Shown: one piece after another, positions 1-6,043 of the stretch | Numbering within the stretch: the stretch's first letter is position 1 | How the letters are laid out: every line of letters starts with the position of its first letter | Assembly (NCBI GenBank): GCA_016195115.1 | Contig: JACQAI010000280.1 | Location: 1 to 8,623, forward strand | Length of the DNA stretch: 8,623 nucleotides | Reading direction: 5' to 3' | Source: Pseudomonadota bacterium | GTDB taxonomy: Bacteria > Pseudomonadota > Alphaproteobacteria > Elsterales > Elsteraceae | Position numbers and translations under genes: made by a program | The notes under the pieces: generated by a model | What the model was told of the DNA's origin: nothing | The model's database searches: none | What the model saw: the letters and a program-made list of their open reading frames with translations, nothing else

Positions 1-141
1 AACCAGCCCCGGCGCAAAAAGAAACCCCCAAGGTCGGCACTACACGCCCAAATCACCCCGCGCCAACGCGCAAGTGCTTGATCCGACTCCAGGGACCCCG
101 ATCAAAAAACTTTGCGAATCGATCCAACTGCGCAAGTTGGG
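1..141. other. Left-edge non-coding stretch, weak hairpin
   Basis: No gene is supported here. Just beyond the stop of the minus-strand GIY-YIG gene there is a short inverted repeat, CCAACT (124-129) and AGTTGG (135-140), with a 5-nt loop. Read on the minus strand it follows the TAA stop by one base. A run of six T residues (plus-strand A's near 105-110) comes about 14 nt later. This could be a weak transcription end, but the T run is too far from the stem for a textbook intrinsic terminator. Confidence 0.3.
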
Positions 142-432
142 TTAGTTGTTCAGCCGCTCAGAGAGGTCGAGCCACTGCGGATTGTCGCGCCCGATCAGCT
201 CGATCTTCCACGCGCGCCGCCATTCCTTGAGCTGCTTCTCGCGTGCGATCGCGCCCGTGATCGTCTCGAACGGCTCCATGTAGACGAGGCGATGAACGCC
301 GTACTTCTTGGTGAACCCCTCGATCGCGCCGGACTGGTGTTCCCACAGGCGACGCGGCAAGTCGGCCGTGACGCCGACGTAAAGCGTCCCGTTCCGCTTG
401 CTCGCGAGGATGTACACATACGGGCAGCGCAT
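142..432 (-). CDS. GIY-YIG nuclease domain protein (UPF0213/YhbQ-like)
   Basis: This is a 96-residue single-domain protein of the small GIY-YIG superfamily. The fold's two signature strands are YVY at residues 5-7 and YVG at 18-20. They are followed by the conserved Arg-rich helix (LPRRLWEH, 25-32), a GFTKKYG segment at 39-45, a conserved REKQLKEW helix with the candidate metal-binding Glu at 65, and the C-terminal NPQWLDL motif at 84-90. Length and motif order match the usual standalone family of about 80-100 residues. Members are presumed nucleases, but their substrates are mostly unknown, so no cellular role is assigned. The ATG at 432 is the natural start because the family begins with a few residues before YVYIL. 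A perfect 14-bp palindrome lies 3-16 nt upstream of this ATG, and a purine-rich stretch lies further out. The gene is last in the minus-strand series, after a HicB-like remnant; no functional link between them is visible. Confidence 0.9.
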   Translation of the reverse strand: MRCPYVYILASKRNGTLYVGVTADLPRRLWEHQSGAIEGFTKKYGVHRLVYMEPFETITGAIAREKQLKEWRRAWKIELIGRDNPQWLDLSERLNN

Positions 433-434
433 GC

Positions 435-448
435 GTGCGTATACGCAC
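435..448. promoter_or_regulatory. 14-bp perfect palindrome before the GIY-YIG start
   Basis: GTGCGTATACGCAC is its own reverse complement and sits 3 nt upstream of the ATG at 432, between the only purine-rich Shine-Dalgarno-like stretch (minus strand, about 453-462) and the start. It could be an operator, or an mRNA hairpin that brings the ribosome site closer to the start. Function is inferred; only the symmetry is observed. Confidence 0.3.
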
Positions 449-479
449 CCTGCCCTCCCGTCATCCCCGCTCCCTTCCC

Positions 480-824
480 TTAGCGATTCATGACCCGACG
501 CGCGGCTTCGGCGAGGAAGCCGGAGCGCGTCGTGCCGGCCTCGGCGGCCGCTTCGTCGATCCCGGCGAGCAGATTCTTGTCGAGCGTGATGTTGACGCGG
601 ACCGCGTGCGCCTTGGGCGGCCGACCCGCGAGCAGCAACAGCACCGCCTTCTCAGGCGCCGCGCCGTTGAGCAGGTCGCCGAGCGCGCGCGGCGTCGGCG
701 CCGCGATGCCTTCCGCGGTCAGGCCCTCGAGATGGAAGGTGAGCGCGTCCTCGGCGAGGCGCAGCGCGTCCTCGGCATTCGGTCCGACGGCGGCGAATGA
801 CGGTTCCGTGAAACCGGCGTCGAT
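480..824 (-). pseudogene. HicB-family antitoxin remnant, 5' end missing
   Basis: This minus-strand frame is open down to TAA at 480-482 and reads as the central and C-terminal parts of a HicB antitoxin. The recognisable parts are the helix NAEDALRLADEALTFHLEGL, a variable linker, and then a ribbon-helix-helix DNA-binding tail with VRVNVTLDKNLLAGIDEAA and GTTRSGFLAEAARRVM. HicB antitoxins normally neutralise a HicA mRNA interferase and repress their own operon. The usual N-terminal segment (tyrosine-rich strand plus a FPDxPG-type motif) is absent. No ATG, GTG or TTG lies in frame upstream of the helix; the first GTG is at 644, inside the linker and before the tail. The frame runs into the 3' end of the upstream lipoprotein gene (stop at 826-828). 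I see no hicA partner nearby. The simplest reading is an orphan antitoxin that lost its 5' end. A functional protein from a rare start (CTG or ATC) cannot be excluded. Confidence 0.6.
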
Positions 825-825
825 T

Positions 826-1437
826 TCAGCGCTGGGTGAGGAAGCGGGGCAGCGCGACCGGGATGTTGCGGTCGAGCTCGGCGTTGAGGTCGCGGGCGAG
901 CGCTTCGGTCAGGCTGAACCAGGTACGCTCGCGCTCGGCCAGGCTGATGTCCTCGGCCACCGACTGCCGGCGCTCGGCGCGCGCGCTGACGATGCCGTCG
1001 CGATAGCCGCGTTCGCTGCGGATCTCGATCTCGACCTCGAGCACGGCGTCGTAGCGCTGGCTCTGGTCCTTGGTGAAGGCGCCGCGGATGCCGGTCGTGC
1101 GCGGCAGCTCGGCCTCGACGACGCTGGCGCGCTTGATCACGAAGCGCAGCTCGCCGGGTCCGCCGGTGGCGACCAGCCGGTCGCGCGCCCACTGCTCGGC
1201 CATGCGCAGCGGCGGCACCGCGAACAGGTGGTCGACGTTGGGCGCGGCGAGCGGCGGCACGTACTCGCGGACGATCTCGACGCGGCCGACCGCGAACTCG
1301 AACGGCCGGTATTGCTGGAAGGTGATCTCGGGGAAGCGCGGGCCGACCGCCGCGGGCTGGGTGCAGGCCGCCAACAGCACGCTGGCCGCGAGCAGGCCCA
1401 GCAGTCCGGCGATCCTGGGGAGACGAAGTGCGGTCAC
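826..1437 (-). CDS. Small lipoprotein of unknown function, coupled to hslO
   Basis: The predicted product is 203 residues. The chosen start is the GTG at 1437, which overlaps the hslO stop as GTGA (4 nt). A longer in-frame ATG at 1500 lies well inside hslO and would put about 20 residues before the signal sequence. From the GTG, the N-terminus has Arg residues, a hydrophobic stretch (residues 9-22) and a clear lipobox LLAAC with Cys25 as the lipidation site. This is a type II signal peptide. Thr at position +2 suggests outer-membrane rather than inner-membrane retention. The mature part is mixed alpha/beta, with alternating strands around VLEVEIEIRS and a charged C-terminal helix ending at a TGA at 826. 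I do not recognise the family. The overlap implies translation coupled to hslO, but a shared role with Hsp33 is only a hypothesis. Confidence 0.82.
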   Translation of the reverse strand: MTALRLPRIAGLLGLLAASVLLAACTQPAAVGPRFPEITFQQYRPFEFAVGRVEIVREYVPPLAAPNVDHLFAVPPLRMAEQWARDRLVATGGPGELRFVIKRASVVEAELPRTTGIRGAFTKDQSQRYDAVLEVEIEIRSERGYRDGIVSARAERRQSVAEDISLAERERTWFSLTEALARDLNAELDRNIPVALPRFLTQR

Positions 1438-2387
1438 GCGTCGTATATCTCGGCCAATTGCGGATCGGTAAATGTGTACCCACTGTTGCAGAACTCGCAA
1501 GTCACGATCACGGCGTCGTCGATCTTGAGCTCGGCGATCTCGTCACGCGGCAGGGCGCGCAGCATCCGCGCGACCCGCTCGCGCGAGCAGCGGCAACCGG
1601 CGCGCACGTTGTGCGGCGCGTAGACCCGTACGCCATCCTCGTGGAACAGCCGGAACAGCAGTTGGTCGGGCGTCAGCTCGGGATCGATCAGCTCGGCCGG
1701 CGTGCTGCTGCCCATCATCAGGAGCGAGCGGCGCCAGTCGTCGTCGGCGCTGTCGTCGTCCAGCGCATCGGGCGAGGCGCGGCCGGGCAGCCGCTGCAGC
1801 ATCAGGGCGCCGGCGCGCCAGCGGACCGAGCCGTCGGACGCGGCGGCGCGGCCGCAGGCCAGGCGGATGCCGGCCTGGAGCTGCTCGGACTGGCGGAAAT
1901 AGTGATGCACGCAATCGGCGAGCGTGCCGCCCGACAGCTCGACGATGCCCTGATAGCGCTCGGTGTCGGGCCCCTGGTCGACCGTGAAGGCGAGGTGGCC
2001 GCGGCCGAGCAGGCGCGGCACCGGCGCCGACAGCGGCGCGCCCGCGGCGCTGGCCAGCGCGTCGGCCAGCGCCTGCTCGTCGAACGCGGCGTAACCGCGC
2101 ATCGCGCCCTCGGTGGTGATGTCGGCGACCATCATGCGGATCGGGCCGTCGCCCTTGGTCTGGAGCGAGAACACGCCGTCATATTTGAGCGCGCCGGACA
2201 GCGCCGCGGCCAGCGCCAAGGTCTCGCCGAGCAGGCGGGCGACCGGTTCGGGATAGTCGTGGCGGCTCAGCACCTGATCGACCGAGGCGCCGAGCCGAAC
2301 CAGCCGGCCGCGCAGCCCCGGGGCGTCGATCTGAAACGGCTGGACCACATCGTCGGCGCGACGACCCACGGAACCCGCATCTACCAT
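1434..2387 (-). CDS. hslO: Hsp33 redox-regulated holdase chaperone
   Basis: This 317-residue protein is a full-length Hsp33, somewhat longer than the roughly 290-residue enterobacterial form. The N-terminal core carries family motifs such as LLGETLALAAALSGALKYDG (52-71) and GPIRMMVADITTEGAMRGYA (81-100). The C-terminal redox switch is complete: a CxC pair (Cys265, Cys267 in GCRCS) and a CxxC pair (Cys297, Cys300 in CEFCNSGY). These bind zinc when reduced. In the family, oxidation releases zinc, forms disulfides and activates the cytosolic holdase against aggregation of unfolded proteins. The ATG at 2387 has a GGAG about 9 nt upstream on the minus strand. The TGA stop overlaps the GTG of the lipoprotein gene. 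The gene follows argD-argF, an order common in alphaproteobacteria, but here a palindromic repeat fills the gap and may separate its transcription from the arg genes. Confidence 0.97.
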   Translation of the reverse strand: MVDAGSVGRRADDVVQPFQIDAPGLRGRLVRLGASVDQVLSRHDYPEPVARLLGETLALAAALSGALKYDGVFSLQTKGDGPIRMMVADITTEGAMRGYAAFDEQALADALASAAGAPLSAPVPRLLGRGHLAFTVDQGPDTERYQGIVELSGGTLADCVHHYFRQSEQLQAGIRLACGRAAASDGSVRWRAGALMLQRLPGRASPDALDDDSADDDWRRSLLMMGSSTPAELIDPELTPDQLLFRLFHEDGVRVYAPHNVRAGCRCSRERVARMLRALPRDEIAELKIDDAVIVTCEFCNSGYTFTDPQLAEIYDA

Positions 2388-2405
2388 GCGTTGAAACTCC
2401 GGAAC

Positions 2406-2580
2406 CTAGAGCACGATCCCTTCGAGCCGACCCGATCCTAAAACCAGACCGTCATCCCGGCGAAAGCCGGGATCCAGATCACAAGCCTGGTGTTGGTATC
2501 TGGTCATCTGGATCCCGGCTTTCGCCGGGATGACGGGAAGAGGGGATGATTCAATCTGACCCAATCACACTTTAGCTAGA
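2406..2580. repeat. REPIN/MITE-like palindromic element, copy 1
   Basis: The core is a perfect 27-bp inverted repeat, 2451-2477 and 2508-2534, with a 30-nt loop. Each arm starts GTCATCCCGGC and contains its own small hairpin, CCCGGC-GAAA-GCCGGG at 2456-2471 and its complement at 2514-2529. Outside the core, the right flank (2535-2580) is a tail nearly identical, in inverted orientation, to the flank of the second copy at 8504-8543. The left flank begins CTAGAGCACGATC at 2406, a related motif, so the element has loosely similar inverted ends. It lies 24 nt after the argF stop and 18 nt before the hslO ATG. It may serve as a bidirectional transcription end or mRNA stabiliser for argF. Such GTCATCCCGGC palindromes are common dispersed repeats in alphaproteobacteria. 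Confidence 0.85.
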
Positions 2581-2603
2581 CGCCCGCGATTATTTGGGGT
2601 GGC

Positions 2604-3515
2604 TCAGGCCAGACACCAGGCCAAAATGCCCTTCTGGACGTGCAGCCGGTTCTCGGCCTCGTCCCACACCACCGACTGCGGCCCGTCGATCACGCGCGCG
2701 GTGACCTCTTCGCCGCGATGGGCCGGCAGGCAATGCATGAACAGCGCGCGCGGGTCGGCGCGCGCCATCAGGCTCTCGTCGACCCGGTAAGGCGCCAGCA
2801 GATTGTGGCGGTTCTCGGGGTCGCTGCCCATCGAGACCCAGGTGTCGGTGATCACCAGCTCGGCGCCCGCGACCGCCTCGATGGGGTCGTGCGTGACCGA
2901 GACGCGCGCGCCGGTATCGCGCGCCCAGGCGAGCATGTCGGGCCGCGGCACGAGCTCGGGCGGTGCCGCGATGCGCAGATCGAAATCGAGGCGTCCGGCG
3001 GCGTGGATCCACGAGTTGCACACGTTGTTGGCGTCGCCGCTCCACGCCACCCGGCGGCCGCTGATCGAGCCGCGAAACTCCTCGAAGGTCATGATGTCGG
3101 CCATCACCTGGCACGGGTGCGAGCGGTCGGTCAGGCCGTTGATCACCGGGACGGTGGCGTGGTCGGCGAGTTCCTGCAGCTTCTTCTCCGATCCGGTCCG
3201 CATCATGATCGCGTCGACGTAGCGCGACAGCACGCGCGCGGTGTCGCCGATCGTCTCGCCGCGCTTGAGCTGCATGTCGTCGGGCTTCAGCACCACGACG
3301 TGGCCGCCGAGCTGGTGCATCGCGACCTCGAACGACACGCGGGTGCGGGTCGACGGCTTCTCGAAGATCATCGCCAGCGTCTTGCCGGCGAGCGGCCGCG
3401 CCGCCGCGAGTCCCTTGCCGTCGCGCTTGCCCAGGCGCGCGCCGTCCAGGATCCGCCGCAGCTCGGTCGGAGCCAGCGCGTCGAGATCGAGAAAGTGGCG
3501 CGGCGTCGGCGACAT
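2604..3515 (-). CDS. argF: Ornithine carbamoyltransferase
   Basis: The 303-residue product is the cytosolic enzyme that joins ornithine and carbamoyl phosphate to give citrulline, the sixth step of arginine synthesis. All hallmark motifs are present: STRT at residues 55-58 (carbamoyl-phosphate binding), MRTG at 105-108, HPCQ at 133-136, the ornithine-binding DTWVSMG at 224-230, and HCLP at 261-264 with the catalytic Cys262. Length is typical. The frame stays open far upstream into argD, but the ATG at 3515 is the right start. It shares one base with the argD stop (TGATG), and the protein from there begins like the family (residues PRHFLDLDAL). The overlap shows translational coupling with argD, so the two enzymes are likely made from one mRNA. 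The stop is TGA at 2604-2606, and the palindromic element begins 24 nt beyond it. Confidence 0.97.
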   Translation of the reverse strand: MSPTPRHFLDLDALAPTELRRILDGARLGKRDGKGLAAARPLAGKTLAMIFEKPSTRTRVSFEVAMHQLGGHVVVLKPDDMQLKRGETIGDTARVLSRYVDAIMMRTGSEKKLQELADHATVPVINGLTDRSHPCQVMADIMTFEEFRGSISGRRVAWSGDANNVCNSWIHAAGRLDFDLRIAAPPELVPRPDMLAWARDTGARVSVTHDPIEAVAGAELVITDTWVSMGSDPENRHNLLAPYRVDESLMARADPRALFMHCLPAHRGEEVTARVIDGPQSVVWDEAENRLHVQKGILAWCLA

Positions 3516-4687
3516 CACGCGGCCCAGTTTTTCGCGACCTTGTCGACGATCTCCAGCGCGCTGTCGAGCTCGCCCTGGGTGACGGTCAGCGGCGGCAGCA
3601 GCCGGATGACGTTCTCGCCGGCGGCGACCGTCAGCAGCCCGGCCTCGCGCAGCTTGGTCTGCATGTCGCCGCTCGGCACGACGCACTTCAAGCCGACCAG
3701 GAAGCCGGCGCCGCGCGCGTCCGCGAATACCTTGGGGTGGCGCGTGACCAGCTCGTCGAGCTTGGGCCGGAAGCCGCGTGCCAGCTTGTCGACGCGCTCG
3801 AAGAAGCCGGGCTCGAGCAGGACGTCGAGCACGGCGTTGGCGGCCGCCATGGCCAGCGGATTGCCGCCGAACGTCGTGCCGTGCGTCCCCGGCGTCATGA
3901 CCGCGCCGACCTTTTCGGTCGCCAGCACGGCGCCGACCGGGAAGCCGCCGCCCAGCCCCTTGGCCAGCGCCATGACGTCGGGCGCGACCCCTGACCACTC
4001 GTAGGCGAACATCTTGCCGGTGCGGCCGAGGCCGCACTGCACCTCGTCGAACATCAAGGTCAGGCCGAACTCGTCGCAGACCGTGCGCAGCGCGCGCAGG
4101 AACTCGGGCGCCGCCGGGCGGATGCCGCCCTCGCCCTGGATCGGCTCGATCAGGATGCCGGCGGTCGCCGGCGTGATCGCGGCGCGCAGCTCGTTGAGAT
4201 TGCCGAACGCGACCTGGTCGAAGCCGTCGGTCTTGGGCATGAAGCCCTTGAGGTATTTCTCGTTGTTGGTGGCGGCCAGGGTCGCGAGCGTGCGGCCGTG
4301 GAAGGCGCCCTCGAACGAGATGATGCGGAAGCGCTCGGGATGGCCGTTCTCCTGCTGGGACCGGCGGACCATCTTGATGCCGCCCTCGAGCGCCTCGGCG
4401 CCCGAGTTGCAGAAGAACGCCGTGTCGGCGAACGAGCAGTCGACCAGGCGCTGCGCCAGCTTCTCCTGCTGCGGGATGCGGTACAGGTTCGAGACGTGCC
4501 ACAGCTTCTCGACCTGGTCCTTGAGCGCGGCCACCAAATGCGGGTGGGCGTGGCCGAGCGCGGTGACCGCGATGCCGGAGCCGAAGTCGAGGTAGCGCCG
4601 GCCGTTGTCGGCATAGAGATAGGCGCCCTCGCCCCGGGTAAAGGCCAGGTCGATGCGCGCGTAGTTGGGCAGCAAGCTGTTGATCAC
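3515..4687 (-). CDS. argD: Acetylornithine aminotransferase (class III, PLP)
   Basis: The 390-residue product is a class III PLP aminotransferase that converts N-acetylglutamate semialdehyde to N-acetylornithine with glutamate as donor. Family members often also act on succinyl-diaminopimelate. Visible motifs are NSGAEA (94-99, cofactor phosphate binding), FHGRT (129-133), the Asp214 of DEVQCGLGRTG that pairs with the pyridine nitrogen, and the Schiff-base Lys243 in LAKGLGGGFPVGA. TTFGGNP (271-277) is also conserved. I chose the GTG at 4687 because the protein then starts VINSLLPNYAR, as homologues do, and a GTGAGGG Shine-Dalgarno lies a few bases upstream. An in-frame TTG at 4714 would add nine residues over that ribosome site and is less likely. 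The gene leads the arg pair and ends in a 1-nt overlap with argF. The neighbouring argF supports arginine synthesis over other transaminase roles. Confidence 0.95.
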   Translation of the reverse strand: MINSLLPNYARIDLAFTRGEGAYLYADNGRRYLDFGSGIAVTALGHAHPHLVAALKDQVEKLWHVSNLYRIPQQEKLAQRLVDCSFADTAFFCNSGAEALEGGIKMVRRSQQENGHPERFRIISFEGAFHGRTLATLAATNNEKYLKGFMPKTDGFDQVAFGNLNELRAAITPATAGILIEPIQGEGGIRPAAPEFLRALRTVCDEFGLTLMFDEVQCGLGRTGKMFAYEWSGVAPDVMALAKGLGGGFPVGAVLATEKVGAVMTPGTHGTTFGGNPLAMAAANAVLDVLLEPGFFERVDKLARGFRPKLDELVTRHPKVFADARGAGFLVGLKCVVPSGDMQTKLREAGLLTVAAGENVIRLLPPLTVTQGELDSALEIVDKVAKNWAA

Positions 4688-4753
4688 GGCACCCTCACCC
4701 CACGGAAAAGCCAAGACAACCGCGCCGCCCGCCGGGCGGGCTCGCGGCTGACG

Positions 4754-4795
4754 GCCGGCGCGATTGGGAAAGCGAAAGTATCGACGCCGGCTTTT
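4754..4795 (+). terminator. Terminator-like hairpin in the leader region
   Basis: GCCGGCG-CGAT (4754-4764) pairs with ATCG-A-CGCCGGC (4780-4791): 11 base pairs with one bulged A, a 15-nt purine-rich loop, and then TTTT at 4792-4795. The T run follows only in the plus direction. No plus-strand gene precedes it inside the window, so it would act on a leader or small RNA. Only the structure is visible; any attenuation role is conjecture. Confidence 0.3.
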
Positions 4796-4962
4796 GTGGT
4801 GTCAACGAGGCGGCCGGGCGCCGCGGCGGATCGGACCCGGCCCCCGAGCCGCGACGATCCCGCGAAAAAGCCCAGAATTCGAGCCGACGTTAACGAAATC
4901 CTGAGGTAGTCACGGTAGGGTGTGCGACAAAAATAACCAATCAATTCCAGGGACTACACGCC

Positions 4963-4976
4963 AGGGAGACGGGGGG
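4963..4976 (+). promoter_or_regulatory. Purine-rich ribosome binding site of the binding protein
   Basis: An AGGGAG (4963-4968) and a run of six G (4971-4976) precede the ATG at 4982. Together they form an extended purine-rich Shine-Dalgarno region, which supports the 4982 start. Confidence 0.6.
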
Positions 4977-4981
4977 AAACC

Positions 4982-5365
4982 ATGAGGCAAACATGGCTAG
5001 GGGGTATTGCGATCAGCGCGATGGTCGCGGGCTTGGTCGCGGCCGGGCTGGCGCTGGCGCAGGGTGTCGCCGCCGACAAGATCGTGTTCGGGCAGGCGGC
5101 GGTGCTGACCGGTCCAGCCGCGGCGCTCGGCATCAACATGCGCGACGGCATCCAGGCCGCGTTCGCCGAGATCAACCAGGCCGGCGGGGTCGGCGGCCGC
5201 AAGCTCGAGCTGGTCTCGGTCGACGACGGCTATGAGCCGACGAAATCCATCGAGGCGGTGAAGAAGCTCTTGTCCGAAGACAAGGTGTTTGCGATCGCGG
5301 GCGCGGTCGGCACGCCGACCTCGGCAGCCACGCAGCCGATCGCCAACGGCGCGGGCGTGCCGTAG
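4982..5365 (+). pseudogene. LivJ-like substrate-binding protein, N-terminal part (amber stop)
   Basis: This is the first 127 residues of a periplasmic binding protein for branched-chain amino acids or related amides (type 1 periplasmic binding fold, Leu/Ile/Val-binding class). A Sec signal peptide is clear: a hydrophobic stretch at residues 6-24 and ALA|Q cleavage after residue 26. The mature start DKIVFGQAAVLTGPAAALG (LTGP at 42-45), the INQAGGVGGRKLELVSVDDG stretch (64-83) and AVGTPTSAATQPIANGAGVP (108-127) are the conserved first lobe. Translation then meets TAG at 5363-5365. Coding sense resumes in the same frame at the very next codon, but about 35 residues normally found between GVP and the next motif are missing. 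These include the FTGAxFLR-type segment that helps form the ligand pocket. A CCG-T|AG-CAT junction fits an in-frame deletion that built a stop from two partial codons. The whole gene would span 4982-6043. As read, it cannot make a working binder. Confidence 0.85.
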
Positions 5366-6043
5366 CATCTGACCAAGGACCTCGGCGCGGCCAAGATCGC
5401 GATCTTCTATCAGGACGACGCCTACGGCCGCGCCGGCCTCGCCGGCGTGCAGAAGGCGATGCAGAAGCGCTCGATGACCTTGGCCGCCGAAGGCACCTAT
5501 GAGCGCAACACCACCGCGGTGCGCACCGCGTTGCTCAACATCCGCAAGGGCGAGCCGCAGGCCGTGATCATGATCGGGGCCTACACGCCGTGCGCCGAGT
5601 TCATCAAGCTCGCCAAGCAGCTCAAGGTGAACTGGAAGTTCGTCAACATCTCGTTCGTCGGCGCCGAGGCGCTCGCCACCGCGCTGGGCGACCAGGGCGA
5701 TGGCGTGATCGTGACCCAGGTCGTGCCGGTTCCGACCGACGAGTCGATCGAGGCGGTCAAGCGCTATCAGGCGGCGCTGAAGACGCTCGAGGGCGAGCAC
5801 AAACCGACCTTCGGCTCGCTCGAAGGCTATCTCGCCGGCCGCACCGCGGCCGCGGTGCTCGCCAAGGTCGACGGGCAGCCGACGCGCGCCGGCTTCATCG
5901 ACGCGGTGGTCAAGACCGGCAAGTTCGATCTCGGCGGCCTAACCTTGCAGTACGGCCCCGACGACAATCAGGGGCTCGACGACGTCTACCTGACCGTGCT
6001 GCAGGCCGACGGCAAGTATAAGTCCGTCACCAGCCTGAAATGA
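5366..6043 (+). pseudogene. LivJ-like substrate-binding protein, C-terminal part
   Basis: This continues the same frame after the amber stop, 225 residues without interruption to the TGA at 6041-6043. The segment begins HLTKDLGAAKIAIFYQDDAY, the usual entry to the second lobe. It carries GTYERNTTAV, the VIMIGAYTPCAEFIKLAKQL region, FVNISFVGAEALA, VVTQVVPVPTD, the SLEGYLAGR helix and a C-terminal FDLGGLTLQYGPDDNQGLDD, all typical of the amide/branched-chain amino acid family. The frame has kept its sense with no further lesion, so the break is recent or is a sequencing error. Within it the first ATG is at 5447, and a product from there would lack both signal peptide and first lobe. The stop overlaps the chemoreceptor ATG as ATGA. 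No livHMGF permease genes are adjacent, which is unusual for a transport role and fits a sensory one. Confidence 0.85.

Larger units (their letters stand above)
4688..4981. other. Divergent intergenic region, argD versus binding protein
   Basis: This 294-nt gap must hold promoters for both directions. No convincing -35/-10 pair stands out on either strand. It does contain a terminator-shaped hairpin at 4754-4795, a GC-rich inverted repeat near 4727-4739 in the argD leader, and a more A/T-rich stretch at about 4925-4948 that is the likeliest promoter zone for the plus-strand pair. An 86-codon minus-strand frame crosses it but has no family resemblance and is probably chance. Confidence 0.6.

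Noticed and set aside
490..1623. Long plus-strand open frame of 377 codons
   Set aside because: It is antisense to the HicB remnant, the lipoprotein and hslO, and is rich in Arg, Ala and Gly with no domain. It is a typical GC-rich shadow.
2451..2534. Possible CRISPR or riboswitch
   Set aside because: There is only one inverted pair and no regularly spaced direct repeats. The second copy, 6 kb away after an unrelated gene, identifies it as a dispersed palindromic repeat.
3516..4502. N-terminal extension of the argF frame through argD
   Set aside because: This part is an Arg-rich shadow of argD. Ornithine carbamoyltransferase homology begins exactly at the ATG at 3515.
4684..4944. 86-codon minus-strand frame overlapping the argD start
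   Set aside because: It covers the region expected to hold divergent promoters and the argD ribosome site, has no recognisable motif, and its composition fits chance in GC-rich DNA.
5363..5365. Stop-codon recoding (pyrrolysine or selenocysteine-type read-through)
   Set aside because: The codon coincides with a missing conserved block of about 35 residues, no recoding element is visible, and this protein family has no known recoded residue.
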